Notes: generated from the letters alone by a model not told the origin. A stretch of DNA of 35,004 nt from Candidatus Collinsella stercoripullorum (GCA_019117005.1 DXAO01000038.1:1-35004); one strand, 5' to 3'; numbered from the stretch's first letter, positions 1 through 8,281 are shown. A program made the numbers and translations.

Positions 1-134
1 CCGAGGACGGCGAAGTCGACATCGTCGAGCACGGACTCGTCCTCGACGAGCTCCATGCGCATGAAGGTCTTGACGCCGGAGAAGCGCGGAGACATGAGAG
101 AGTTCTTAGGCTTGTAATGCTTGGACACGACCAT
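1..134 (-). CDS. Ureohydrolase family protein (agmatinase/arginase-like), 5' end only
   Basis: Only the first 44 codons are in the window; the gene continues past the left edge. The N-terminus starts MVVSKHYKPK and contains SPRFSGVKTFMRM followed by a DDVDFAVLG stretch. This resembles agmatinase-type ureohydrolases, where an 'F-G-I-x-T-F-x-R' segment precedes the first beta strand (A-V-L-G-V-P-F-D). If correct, it hydrolyses a guanidino substrate such as agmatine to putrescine and urea with a binuclear Mn site, but none of the metal ligands lie in the visible part. I chose the ATG at 132-134 because an AAAGAG ribosome site lies just upstream of it; the internal ATG at 93-95 lacks one. It is divergent from the PHP gene. 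Confidence 0.45.
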   Translation of the reverse strand, partial: MVVSKHYKPKNSLMSPRFSGVKTFMRMELVEDESVLDDVDFAVL

Positions 135-287
135 CACTCTTTTCAGTGCTCGTGAGCGCGTGAGCGCTCGTCCGTCTCGATCCGCTGCGTGCACCGGTAC
201 CCGCGGGGCGCGGACCCCGAGGCGCCGCTGTGTCTGCGCGCGGCCGATCGCTTCTGCAGCGCGGAGCCCCTTCCGCGCTGACCACAG

Positions 288-316
288 CTTCGATGCTTGT
301 GCTACACAAAGGTCAA
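288..316 (-). promoter_or_regulatory. Candidate promoter with palindrome for the ureohydrolase gene
   Basis: On the minus strand TTGACC (311-316) is followed after 17 bp by TCGAAG (288-293), a poor -10. The spacer contains the perfect palindrome TTGTG-tag-CACAA, which could be an operator. The -35 is good and the -10 weak, so this is tentative. Confidence 0.25.
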
Positions 317-435
317 ATCCGCCCTCCGTGAACGGACGGTATTCGCCCGTAAACGGAAAAGGCGCAGGTCAGAGCCGTATGTCGCCGACGGCGCGATGAC
401 GAGCGGCCGGTGACGGGCCGCGGGCGGCGACCCGG

Positions 436-464
436 TTGACGGGATCGCGAGCGTGCACTAGGGT
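436..464 (+). promoter_or_regulatory. Candidate sigma-70-type promoter of the PHP gene
   Basis: TTGACG at 436-441 and TAGGGT at 459-464 are separated by 17 bp, with the coding start 156 bp downstream. The -35 matches 5 of 6 consensus positions and the -10 matches 3-4, with ideal spacing. The long leader has no obvious riboswitch. Confidence 0.4.
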
Positions 465-619
465 ACGGGCACATCGCCACCGGGTTGTAAGAAACCTGTC
501 AGGTTTCGGTTACCCGTCTGCGACCCGAGCCCCACGCCCCACCGTAAGCCATACAATGCGGATGCCGCCCGCCCTTTCCCGGACGGGCGCGTTCGCTGCG
601 GAAAGGAGCCGAAGGCGCC

Positions 620-1567
620 ATGTCGCGTATCCCGATCGTCGATTGCCACACGCACACCAGCTTCTCCGACGGGGAGTCGACGTTCACGGAGGTGCTGACC
701 GCAGCCGCGGCGAACGACTGCCGCGTGCTCGCCTTCACCGACCACCTCACCCTCCCCGTCTCCATGGACCCGGAGGGGGACGCCATGGTGAGCGAGGCCG
801 ACCTCCCCGCGCGCCGGCGCGCCTTCGAGGAGGCGTGCGAGCTCGCCGCCGAGATCGCCCCGAACATGGAGCTGGTGTACGGCTTCGAGTGCGACTGGTA
901 CCGCGGGTGCGAGGACAACGTGCGCCGCTGGAGCGAGGGCGCCGTCATCCGCCTGGGCAGCGTCCATTGGATCGGCGACCCCGGCGACATCCGCGCCGGA
1001 TCGACCGGCATGGTGCCCGAGGGCAGCGTCGAGCCGGCGGGGACCCCCGGCACCGGCTGCGGGTGGATCGACAACAAGGACGACCTCCATCTGTGGGACG
1101 AGCTCGGCCCCGACGAGGTGTGGCGCCGCTACGTGGACGACTGGTGCCGCGCGTGCGAGAGCCCGCTCGATTTCGACGTCATGGCCCACCCCGATCTCGC
1201 CATGCGCTTCGCCAACGAGGGCTACGCGCCCACGGGGGACCTGCCCCCGCTGTGGGACCGCATGGTCGAGTGCGCCCACGACACCGGCCGACGCATCGAG
1301 GTCTCCACGGGCGGCAAGCGCAAGCGCGTCCTCGACTACTACCCCACCCGCAGGCTGCTCGAGCGCTTCTGCCGCGCGGGGGTGCCCATCACCTTCGGGT
1401 CCGACGCGCACCGTCAGAGCCATGTGTGCTGGGGCATCCTCGAGGCCCAGGCGTTCGCGCACGAGTGCGGCTACCGCACGTTCGACATCCCGCGCGCCGA
1501 CGGCAGCTGGCACCGGGTCCCCCTGGGCCAGAACTGGCAGCTGGCGGCCCCGGCCCCCGCACGCTGA
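620..1567 (+). CDS. PHP-domain phosphoesterase (HisJ/histidinol-phosphatase-like)
   Basis: A 315-residue protein of the PHP metallophosphoesterase superfamily. The conserved metal-binding motifs are all present in order: DCHTH (H10, H12), FTDH (D41, H42), a Glu at about 90 (GFECDW), GSVHW (H116), MAHPD (H190) and FGSDAH (D262, H264). Length and motif order match the HisK/HisJ type histidinol-phosphatase, which removes phosphate from L-histidinol phosphate using a trinuclear metal site. No other his gene is adjacent, so the substrate is uncertain and a different phosphomonoester is possible. The start at 620 is preceded by AAAGGAG at 602-608. The next gene begins 159 bp downstream and appears to have its own promoter. 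Confidence 0.75.
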   Translation: MSRIPIVDCHTHTSFSDGESTFTEVLTAAAANDCRVLAFTDHLTLPVSMDPEGDAMVSEADLPARRRAFEEACELAAEIAPNMELVYGFECDWYRGCEDNVRRWSEGAVIRLGSVHWIGDPGDIRAGSTGMVPEGSVEPAGTPGTGCGWIDNKDDLHLWDELGPDEVWRRYVDDWCRACESPLDFDVMAHPDLAMRFANEGYAPTGDLPPLWDRMVECAHDTGRRIEVSTGGKRKRVLDYYPTRRLLERFCRAGVPITFGSDAHRQSHVCWGILEAQAFAHECGYRTFDIPRADGSWHRVPLGQNWQLAAPAPAR

Positions 1568-1588
1568 GCGGACCCGCCGAGGGGCTGG

Positions 1589-1612
1589 TTGGGGACGGGT
1601 TCGTTTCAACCC
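1589..1612. repeat. Class B REP-like repeat, solo copy
   Basis: TTGGGGACGGGTTCGTTTCA followed by ACCC matches, with two differences, the reverse complement of the sequence at 16676-16699 inside the arabinose operon. It lies just after the PHP stop codon. Two intergenic copies of a 24-bp word this similar suggest a dispersed repeat family. Confidence 0.5.
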
Positions 1613-1665
1613 ATCAGCGCGCGTTCCGGAGGGGTCGCCCGCCGCAGGGGGTCGGTGCGATGGCG

Positions 1666-1671
1666 TATACT
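1666..1671 (+). promoter_or_regulatory. Candidate -10 box of the first esterase gene
   Basis: TATACT sits 55 bp before the start codon of the esterase at 1727. No good -35 is visible at 16-18 bp upstream, so this rests on the -10 match alone. Confidence 0.3.
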
Positions 1672-1726
1672 TCGCAGAGGTATCACGCACCCACCGTCGG
1701 CTGCGCCGACGTGCAAAGGAGGCCCT

Positions 1727-2566
1727 ATGGCAAGCATCAGCGTCGACTACTACTCCTCCTCGCTCATGCGCACCACCACGCTGAACGTCATCCTCCCCTT
1801 CGACAACCCCGACGACGCCTGGGCCGTCGACGCCGCGCTGCGCCGCGACCCGCATACCTGGGAGGCAGCCCCCTACCCGCCCCGGACCGCCCCGCTGCGC
1901 ACGCTCATCCTGCTCCACGGCATCAACGGCAACCACACCGACATCATCTCGGAGACGCGCATCACCAAGTGGGCCTCCGAGCACCGGATCGCCGTCGTCA
2001 TGCCCTCGGGCTACAACGCCTTCTATATCGACAGCCCCGAGACCCACAACTACTTCGGCCGCTTCGTGGGCCTGGAGCTGCCCCATGTCGTGCGCCGCAT
2101 GTTCCCGCTGTCCGAGCGCCGCGAGGACATGTTCATCGGCGGCATCTCCATGGGCGCCTACGGCGCGCTGCGCAACGGCTTCAAGTACGCCGAGAACTTC
2201 GGCGCGATCATCGCGCTGTCCTCGGCCATGATCATCGACAACTTCGACGCCCTGATCCGCGACGAGCCGTTCTTCCTGTCCCGTCCGTTCCTGGAGGCGA
2301 TCTTCGGCGACCTGGACCGCGTGGTCGATTCCGACAAGGACCCCGCGCGCCTCGCCGCCGACGTGGTCTACTGCGACCGCCCGCGCCCGCGCGTGTTCAT
2401 GGCCTGGGGGAGCCAGGACCCGCTCGCCCAGCCCAACCGCGTGCTGGCGGCGCGCCTGCGCGGCACGGGCATCGAGGTCGAGCAGCGCGAGATGGCCGGG
2501 GGCCACGACTGGGACTTCTGGAACGCCGCGCTTCCGCAGGCGCTCGACTGGCTGCCGCGCGGGTAG
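1727..2566 (+). CDS. Esterase D/tributyrin-esterase-type alpha/beta hydrolase, copy 1
   Basis: A 279-residue cytoplasmic alpha/beta hydrolase of the esterase D / S-formylglutathione hydrolase-like family (Esterase Pfam group). The catalytic triad can be read: S141 in GISMGAYGAL (nucleophile elbow), D231 in WGSQDPL and H260 in GGHDWDFW; LLHGINGNH (62-70) supplies the oxyanion loop. Such enzymes cleave short-chain carboxyl esters, including acetyl groups on sugars. The start ATG at 1727 was chosen over an upstream in-frame ATG at 1589 because AAAGGAGG at 1716-1723 sits just before it and the family's N-terminus begins here. A paralogue follows at 2812, suggesting tandem duplication. There is no signal peptide. 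Confidence 0.8.
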   Translation: MASISVDYYSSSLMRTTTLNVILPFDNPDDAWAVDAALRRDPHTWEAAPYPPRTAPLRTLILLHGINGNHTDIISETRITKWASEHRIAVVMPSGYNAFYIDSPETHNYFGRFVGLELPHVVRRMFPLSERREDMFIGGISMGAYGALRNGFKYAENFGAIIALSSAMIIDNFDALIRDEPFFLSRPFLEAIFGDLDRVVDSDKDPARLAADVVYCDRPRPRVFMAWGSQDPLAQPNRVLAARLRGTGIEVEQREMAGGHDWDFWNAALPQALDWLPRG

Positions 2567-2739
2567 CGGGACGCGCGCCCGCCGCCGACCCGGGCCGTCC
2601 GGTCGCCCCGCGGTCGCCGGCCCCGGCGCCAGCCCGTTCGCCCGCTCGGACGAGGCGGACGAGACGGCCTTCCCGGACGCATCGGCCCCGCCAGTCGATG
2701 CGTCGGCGACGGCCGACCCCCCGTCCGCCCGCTTTCGGG

Positions 2740-2745
2740 TATAAC
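2740..2745 (+). promoter_or_regulatory. Candidate -10 box of the second esterase gene
   Basis: TATAAC stands out in a very GC-rich 245-bp gap, 66 bp before the start codon at 2812. No -35 match is visible at the right distance, so confidence is low. Confidence 0.3.
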
Positions 2746-2811
2746 TTGAAGATGCGCCTGCACATGCGGCGATGAGCCGCATCCAACCGTGCCCAGAGGG
2801 GGAAATCTGCA

Positions 2812-3699
2812 ATGGCACTGCTCAAGGTCGATTTCTACTCCAACTACCTCCAGCGCAACGTGGTCCTCACCGCGGTCGTCCCCGTGGACAAGATGGACGG
2901 CAGCAAGCGCGCCAAGCGCCGGCAGGGCCCGTACCGCACCGTGTATCTCCTGCACGGCCTGTTCGGCCGCGACTACGACTGGATCGACAAGACCCATGTG
3001 GTCGAGACGGCGGAGGCGCGCGACGTCGCGGTCATCATGCCGTCGGGCGAGGACGGCCTGTACCTCAACAAACCCGAGATCAATGAGTGGCATGGCAAGT
3101 TCATCAGCGAGGAGCTGGTCGACGTCACGCGCCACCTGCTCCCGCTGTCGCGCAAGCGCGAGGACACCGCGCTCGCCGGCATCTCCATCGGCGCGTACAC
3201 CGCCCTCATCAACGGGCTGCTCCGGCCGGACCGCTTCGGGTCCATCATCGCCCTGTCCGGCGCCTTCATGCGCGACCGCGTCCTCGAGGCCGTGGAGTCC
3301 CACTCGCCGCGCAAGCGCAAGTACTACGAGCGGTGGTTCGGCAACCTGGACACCGTGATCGGCTCCGAGAAGGACTACGTGACCCTCATCGACCGCTTCA
3401 AGCAGGACCCCGAGCTGCCAAAGCCCAGGTTCTACGGCGCATGCGGCGAGCACGACAACCTGTGCGGCAACAACCGCGAGGTCGTGGGGCTGCTCAAGGA
3501 GGCCGGGTTCGACGTGACCTACTGGGAGCCCGAGATCGGGAGTCACGAGTGGCCGTTCTGGAACGCCTGGATCGACTGCGCGCTCGACTGGTACGCGCCG
3601 GGCGAGATGAAGCCGTCTTCGGCGAATGTGGACTACACCGGGATCACCAGCCTGCGCCCGCCCGACGAGGGCAAGTTCGTACTCAAGGACAACGACTGA
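2812..3699 (+). CDS. Esterase D/tributyrin-esterase-type alpha/beta hydrolase, copy 2
   Basis: A 295-residue paralogue of the preceding esterase. Shared landmarks are the N-terminal VDFYS, YLLHGLFGRD (45-54), VIMPSG, GISIGAYTAL with nucleophile S125, D215 in CGEHDN, and H245 in GSHEWPFW. It therefore keeps a full Ser-Asp-His triad. It is about 16 residues longer, with an extension after the last helix (about 261-295) that the first copy lacks. An AGAGGGGGAAA ribosome site precedes the ATG. The pair differ clearly in sequence, so the duplication is old and substrates may differ. Expected activity is hydrolysis of short acyl esters; the natural substrate cannot be told from sequence. Confidence 0.8.
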   Translation: MALLKVDFYSNYLQRNVVLTAVVPVDKMDGSKRAKRRQGPYRTVYLLHGLFGRDYDWIDKTHVVETAEARDVAVIMPSGEDGLYLNKPEINEWHGKFISEELVDVTRHLLPLSRKREDTALAGISIGAYTALINGLLRPDRFGSIIALSGAFMRDRVLEAVESHSPRKRKYYERWFGNLDTVIGSEKDYVTLIDRFKQDPELPKPRFYGACGEHDNLCGNNREVVGLLKEAGFDVTYWEPEIGSHEWPFWNAWIDCALDWYAPGEMKPSSANVDYTGITSLRPPDEGKFVLKDND

Positions 3700-3707
3700 C
3701 CGAGGGC

Positions 3708-3798
3708 GGGGACATGGGAAAATAGGGACAGGTGATTTTTTCCCACGCCCATCGGGCGACTGGGAAAAAATCACCTGTCCCTATTTTCCCATGTCCCC
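3708..3798. repeat. Class A REP pair: perfect 38-bp inverted repeat
   Basis: Two class A units face each other: arms 3708-3745 and 3761-3798 are perfectly complementary over 38 bp around a 15-bp centre that itself folds (CGCCC-atc-GGGCG). Each unit has the core TGGGAAAATAGGGACAGGTG and ends in TTTTCCCA, so each is also an internal hairpin. The outer edges are GGGGACA/TGTCCCC. The element fills the gap between the esterase and the oxidoreductase. It may end transcription in both directions or be a BIME-type repeat; related copies are at 15755-15893 and 18390-18435. Confidence 0.85.
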
Positions 3799-3828
3799 GA
3801 TGACCCGCCACGAAACAAAGGAGCCGCC

Positions 3829-4398
3829 ATGCCCGCGCGCACCCTCGTCATCATCGCCCACCCCGACCTCTCCGGCGCGAGCCGGGTGAACAGGCGCTGG
3901 GCAGCCGAGCTCGACCGCTTCCCCGACGAGTTCGACGTTCGCGACCTGTACGCCCTGTACCCCGACGGCGTCCTGGACGAGGCCGCGGTCGCCGCGGAGC
4001 GGGCCGCCCTCGAGGAGCACGACCTGATCGTGTTCCAGTTCCCCGTGTACTGGTACAGCGCGCCCGCCCTGCTGCGCACGTGGACCGACGAGGTCTACGG
4101 GTTCGGATGGGCCTACGGCGGCGAGCAGGCCGCCCCCGGCGAACCGGGGCGCAAGCTCGCCGGGAAGCGCTTCGCGGTGGCCATGTGCGCCGGCGACATC
4201 GAGGCCAACTACCGCGCCGAGGGCACCGTGGGGTTCACCCCGAGCGAGGTCATCATCCCCTTCCGCGCCACCGCCAACTACGTGGGAGCGTCCTGCGAAC
4301 CCGAGCCGTTCACCCTGTTCGGCACGGAGGGCGACCTCTCAGACGGGGAGCTCGAGCGGAGCGCCTCGTCCTACATCTCCTGGCTGCGCGCGCTGTGA
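3829..4398 (+). CDS. NAD(P)H-dependent flavodoxin-fold oxidoreductase (MdaB/KefF/YwrO-like)
   Basis: A 189-residue protein of the flavodoxin_2 (NAD(P)H dehydrogenase, quinone) family. It opens with TLVIIAHPDLSGASRVNR, the FMN/FAD phosphate loop region, and contains FQFPVYWYSAPALLRTWTDE followed by VYGFGWAYGG, the diagnostic flavin- and partner-binding segment. Members bind FMN or FAD, dimerise, and reduce quinones, azo or nitro compounds with NAD(P)H, often protecting against electrophiles. AAAGGAG at 3819-3825 fixes the start. A REP pair separates it from the esterase upstream, and a strong hairpin follows, so it is probably transcribed alone. Confidence 0.8.
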   Translation: MPARTLVIIAHPDLSGASRVNRRWAAELDRFPDEFDVRDLYALYPDGVLDEAAVAAERAALEEHDLIVFQFPVYWYSAPALLRTWTDEVYGFGWAYGGEQAAPGEPGRKLAGKRFAVAMCAGDIEANYRAEGTVGFTPSEVIIPFRATANYVGASCEPEPFTLFGTEGDLSDGELERSASSYISWLRAL

Positions 4399-4448
4399 CC
4401 CGCGGCGCGGCCCGCATCGGCGGCCGACGCGACGGATGACGGCAGATA

Positions 4449-4486
4449 GGACGCGCCCGGGCGCATCATGGCGCCCGGGCGCGTCC
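4449..4486. terminator. Hairpin between convergent genes
   Basis: A perfect 16-bp stem (4449-4464 with 4471-4486) with a 6-nt ATCATG loop lies between the convergent oxidoreductase and ABC exporter genes. It is nearly all G/C. There is no U-tract on either side, so it may act as a bidirectional blocker or with Rho rather than as a classical intrinsic terminator. Confidence 0.55.
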
Positions 4487-4514
4487 CCGTATCGGCATAT
4501 GCCGCGCTCAGCCC

Positions 4515-6446
4515 CTACATGAACTGCGAGTTGTACAGCGCCGCGTAGGCGCCGCCCTCCTCGAGCAGCTCGGCATGGGTCCCCTGCTCGATGATGGTGC
4601 CCGCGCTCATGACCAGGATAAGGTCCGCGTCCACGATAGTCGAGAGGCGGTGCGCGATCACGAAGCTCGTGCGCCCGGCGGTCAGGTTCTCCATCGCGCG
4701 CACGATGGCGTGCTCGGTGCGCGTGTCCACGCTCGAGGTCGCCTCGTCCAGGATGAGGATCTTGGGGTCCGTGAGGATCACCCGCGCGATGGTGAGCAGC
4801 TGGCGCTGGCCCTGGCTGATATTCTCGGCGTCGTTCGCCACGTGCGTGTCGTACCCGGCCGGCATCGTGCGGACGAAGAAGTCCACATGCGCCATCTTGG
4901 CCGCGCGCACAATCTCCTCGCGCGTGGCATCCGGCTTGCCGTAGGCGATGTTCTCCGCGATGGTCCCGTCGAACAGCCAGGCGTCCTGCAGCACCATGCC
5001 GAAATTGCGCCGGAGCTCGGCCCGGCTCATGGCGTGGGTGTCCACGCCGTCCAGCGCGATGCGGCCGCCGTTCACCTCGTAGAACCTCATGAGCAGGTTG
5101 ATGAGGGTCGTCTTGCCCGCGCCCGTCGCGCCGACGATGGCGATCTTCTGCCCGGGCTCGGCGGTGAACGAGACGTCGTGCATGAGCAGCTTGTCCGGCA
5201 GGTAGCCGAAGCGCACGTGCTCGAACGACACCCGGCCGCGCACCGGCTCGGGCACATGGAGGGCGAGTTCCGGAGCGGGATCGGGCTCGACCTCGGGCTC
5301 GTCCAGGATGTCGAAGACGCGCTCGACGCTCGCCAGCGCGCTCTGCAGGGTGTTCACCGTCATCGACATCTGCGTCATGGGCTCGCTCGCCTGCATGATG
5401 TACTGGAAGAACGCCTGGAAGGTGCCCACGGTGAGGCGCCCCGCGACGAGCATCCCGCAGCCGATGACCGCGATGACCACCTGGGCCAGACGCCCGACGA
5501 AGCGGATGGCGGGGCCCGCGGCGTTGGTGAGGAAGTCGGCCTTCCAGCTCGCCTCGGCGAGCTTGTCGGCGAGGCCGTGGATCTCACCGGAGCTCGCCCG
5601 CTCGCGGTTGAACGCCCGGATGATCACGCGGCCGCTGTAGGCCTCCTCGACCGCACCGGTCAGATGGCCCACCCACGCCTGGCGCGCCGCCGCGAGCGCC
5701 AGGGTCTTGCGCGCCGCGACCTTCGTCAGCCAGATGGAGACCGCGGAGAACGCCAGGAAGATGCAGGCCAGAAGCGGGCTGTAGACGAACATCATCACGA
5801 TGGCGCCCACCACGCTGCCCACCGCGGTGAACAGGCGCAGAAGACCCGTCTGCAGCACCTCGGACATCTTGTCGAGGTCGTTGGTGGCGCGGCTCACGAT
5901 CTCGCCGGGCTTGTGCGCGTCGAAGAACGCGAGCGGGAGGCGGTTGAGCTTGCGCGCGATCCGGTTGCGCAGCGCGAGGTTCAGCCGCTCCGCGAAGCCC
6001 GCCATGGTGAAGGTCTGCGTGGCGTAGAAGACGAAGGCCGCCGACCAGATCCCCAGGTAGACGAGGATCTCGCGGCCGCCGTGCCCCCAGTCGACCACGA
6101 AGGGCCGGCCCTCGGCGAAGGCCTGCTGGATGTCGGCCCACAGCACGTCGATGACGCGCGCCGAGAACGCGGGCGCCGCCACGCTGAACCCGGTGTAGAA
6201 CACCACCGAGACCAGCACGATGGCGAAGCGCCAGCGCTGCCCCGCCGCCTCGCTCCACAGCCGGCGCACCGTGGCCACGGCGTCGCGCGGGACCTCGGAC
6301 TCGGGGGCGTCGGACTCGGGGGAGCCCGGATCAGCCGGGACTGCGTCGGGCCCCTCGGGGGCGGTCGCGGCGCCGGTCAGGGGCGCGCGCTCGTCGCCGC
6401 GGACGTCCTGCGCGCCCTGCATGCGCTCCCTATCGGCTGCCGGCAT
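4515..6446 (-). CDS. ABC exporter half-transporter with canonical ATP site (heterodimer partner B)
   Basis: A 643-residue half-transporter: an acidic, Pro-rich N-terminal tail (about 1-55), a six-helix exporter domain (about 70-370) and a C-terminal nucleotide-binding domain. Walker A is GATGAGKTT (439-447), the Q-loop is VLQDAWLF, Walker B is ILILDE with catalytic E568, and the H-loop His is about 599. The signature is ISQGQ (543-547) instead of LSGGQ. The partner encoded just upstream has the opposite pattern, so the two should form a heterodimeric exporter of the TM287/288 or BmrCD type. Substrate is unknown; lipophilic drugs or peptides are typical. The ATG at 6446 overlaps the upstream gene by 17 bp and has AAGGGAGG before it, indicating translational coupling. 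Confidence 0.88.
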   Translation of the reverse strand: MPAADRERMQGAQDVRGDERAPLTGAATAPEGPDAVPADPGSPESDAPESEVPRDAVATVRRLWSEAAGQRWRFAIVLVSVVFYTGFSVAAPAFSARVIDVLWADIQQAFAEGRPFVVDWGHGGREILVYLGIWSAAFVFYATQTFTMAGFAERLNLALRNRIARKLNRLPLAFFDAHKPGEIVSRATNDLDKMSEVLQTGLLRLFTAVGSVVGAIVMMFVYSPLLACIFLAFSAVSIWLTKVAARKTLALAAARQAWVGHLTGAVEEAYSGRVIIRAFNRERASSGEIHGLADKLAEASWKADFLTNAAGPAIRFVGRLAQVVIAVIGCGMLVAGRLTVGTFQAFFQYIMQASEPMTQMSMTVNTLQSALASVERVFDILDEPEVEPDPAPELALHVPEPVRGRVSFEHVRFGYLPDKLLMHDVSFTAEPGQKIAIVGATGAGKTTLINLLMRFYEVNGGRIALDGVDTHAMSRAELRRNFGMVLQDAWLFDGTIAENIAYGKPDATREEIVRAAKMAHVDFFVRTMPAGYDTHVANDAENISQGQRQLLTIARVILTDPKILILDEATSSVDTRTEHAIVRAMENLTAGRTSFVIAHRLSTIVDADLILVMSAGTIIEQGTHAELLEEGGAYAALYNSQFM

Positions 6447-8211
6447 CGCGTCCGCCTCCCTTCATCTGCGAGTCCGCGATCGCGCGGTAGACCTCGCAGG
6501 TCTCCATGAGCTCGTCGTGGGTGCCCAGACCCTCGACCACGCCGTCCTTGAGCACGACGATCTGGTCGGCGTGCAGGATGGTCGAGATGCGCTGGGCGAT
6601 GATCAGCACCGCCGCGTCCCGTGTCTCGGGCCGCAGCGCGCGGCGCAGGGCCGCATCGGTCTTGAAGTCGAGCGCCGAGAAGCTGTCGTCGAAGATGTAC
6701 AGGTCCGCGCGCTTCATGAGGGCGCGCGCGATCGACAGGCGTTGGCGCTGGCCGCCGGAGAAGTTCGTGCCGCCCTGCGAGACCTTGGCCTGGAGCCTGC
6801 CCGACAGCTCGTAGACGAAGTGCCCCTGGGCGACGTCGAGCGCATGGCGCATCTCCGCCTCGCCCGCGCCCTCGTTGCCGAAGCGCAGGTTGCTCGCCAC
6901 CGTGCCCGAGAACAGCCAGGCCTTCTGGGGCACGTAGGCGATCCGCGCCCGCAGGTCCTCCTGGCTCATGTCCCGGATATCCTCACCGCAGAAGCGCACC
7001 GCGCCGTCCGTCACATCGTGGAAGCGCAGCAGCAGCTTGGCGACGGTCGACTTGCCCGACCCCGTGGAGCCGATGATCGCGGTCGTCTGGCCCCGTCGGC
7101 AGGCGAAGTGCAGGTCGTGCAAGGTGTCCTCGTCCGCGTCGGGGAACCGGAAGGTCGCATGGTCGAACTCCGCCACGGCCTCCCCCGCTTCGGCGGCACC
7201 GGCGCCTCCCGCGGCGCCGCGCCCCTCCGTCGCGGCCCCCGCCGCGCCGCCCTGCGGGTCGCGGATCTCCGGCTCGAGGTCGATGACGGCCGCCGCGCGG
7301 TCCAGGCACGCCTTCGCGCGCGGCAGGGTGAGCACCACCATCTGGGCCGCCATGATGTAGAACAGGATGAGCATCGCGTACTCGAGCACCGCCGAGATGC
7401 TCGCGATCTCCATGGCGTGCGCGCCCACGCGGTCGCCGCCGAGCCACAGCACCGCGACCTCGGTGAAGTTCATGAGCAGGAAGCTCGCCGCATCCACGCC
7501 GGCGAACATCATGTTCACCTTGATGGCCGAGTCGGCGTAGTTCGAGAACACCTCGTCCAGCCGGCGCTCCTCGCGGCGCTCCTTGGTGAAGGCCCGGATC
7601 ACGCGCACGCCGATGATGCTCTCGCGCAGCACCACGTTCATGCGGTCGATGAGCCCCTGCAGCCGCATGAAGATGGGCGCCGCGTTCTTGATGGTCACGG
7701 CGGCGATGACGAGCACCACCACGGTCACCGCAGCGAGCAGCAGGCCCATCTGGATATCGATCATGCAGGCCATGATGATGCCGACCACGCACAGGAACGG
7801 CAGGGGCAGCACCATCTGGATCGTGGCGATGATGGACTGCTGGATCACGTTGATGTCGTTCAGCGACCGCGTGATCATGGACCCGGTGCCGAAGCGCTCG
7901 AAATCCCCTCCGGAGAACGCGAGGGAGCTGTCGTAGATGGCGCAGCGGATGTCGCGCGCGACGTTGGCGGCGAGGCGCGCGGCCAGGAAGGCGCCGGTCA
8001 GCGCGCCGCCGCTCGCGAGCATGGAGGCGCCGAGCATGAGCGCGCCGCCGCTCACGATATGGTCGAGGCTGCCGCTCGCGATACCGGTGTTCACCATGTT
8101 GGCGAGCATCGTCGGTACGAGCAGCGTGCCCGTGTTGTCGATGAGGAGCACCAGCAGCGTGACGGCCACCAGCGCCCGATGCGGTTTGAGGAACCTCCAG
8201 AGCAGCTTCAT
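6430..8211 (-). CDS. ABC exporter half-transporter with degenerate ATP site (heterodimer partner A)
   Basis: A 593-residue half-transporter: exporter membrane domain (about 1-300), an Ala/Gly-rich linker (about 315-345) and a nucleotide-binding domain. Walker A GSTGSGKST (381-389) and signature FSGGQ (484-488) are canonical. Walker B reads LYIFDD, placing Asp509 where the catalytic Glu should be, and the H-loop reads IAQR, with Gln540 for His. Both changes are hallmarks of the non-hydrolysing site in heterodimeric exporters. This site would pair with the odd ISQGQ signature of the downstream partner, while the canonical site forms from the other halves. The gene lies 70 bp after the MarR regulator in the same direction, so it is probably controlled by it. 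A GAAGGGA ribosome site precedes the start. Confidence 0.88.
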   Translation of the reverse strand: MKLLWRFLKPHRALVAVTLLVLLIDNTGTLLVPTMLANMVNTGIASGSLDHIVSGGALMLGASMLASGGALTGAFLAARLAANVARDIRCAIYDSSLAFSGGDFERFGTGSMITRSLNDINVIQQSIIATIQMVLPLPFLCVVGIIMACMIDIQMGLLLAAVTVVVLVIAAVTIKNAAPIFMRLQGLIDRMNVVLRESIIGVRVIRAFTKERREERRLDEVFSNYADSAIKVNMMFAGVDAASFLLMNFTEVAVLWLGGDRVGAHAMEIASISAVLEYAMLILFYIMAAQMVVLTLPRAKACLDRAAAVIDLEPEIRDPQGGAAGAATEGRGAAGGAGAAEAGEAVAEFDHATFRFPDADEDTLHDLHFACRRGQTTAIIGSTGSGKSTVAKLLLRFHDVTDGAVRFCGEDIRDMSQEDLRARIAYVPQKAWLFSGTVASNLRFGNEGAGEAEMRHALDVAQGHFVYELSGRLQAKVSQGGTNFSGGQRQRLSIARALMKRADLYIFDDSFSALDFKTDAALRRALRPETRDAAVLIIAQRISTILHADQIVVLKDGVVEGLGTHDELMETCEVYRAIADSQMKGGGRDAGSR

Positions 8212-8281
8212 GCTGACGTCCCTTCACATGGGTTCGCGCGGTCGTTATGGCAGGGGGTGCGGCGCGGTGCCGCGGGGCGGG

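Larger units (their letters stand above)
135..619. other. Intergenic region between two divergent genes
   Basis: This 485-bp stretch separates the leftward ureohydrolase from the rightward PHP gene. I see no convincing ORF. It holds a candidate promoter for each direction (listed separately) and a small palindrome, TTGTG-cta-CACAA, at 297-309. The rest is GC-rich and featureless to me. Confidence 0.5.

Noticed and set aside
436..2775. Very long plus-strand ORF of 779 codons covering the PHP and first esterase genes
   Set aside because: Arg/Pro/His-rich composition typical of a GC-rich shadow frame; the PHP and esterase frames have motifs, ribosome sites and family lengths.
2567..2811. Possible acidic peptide (SDEADETAFPDASAPP...) between the two esterases
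   Set aside because: No start codon with ribosome site, composition explained by GC-rich sequence, and no family resemblance.
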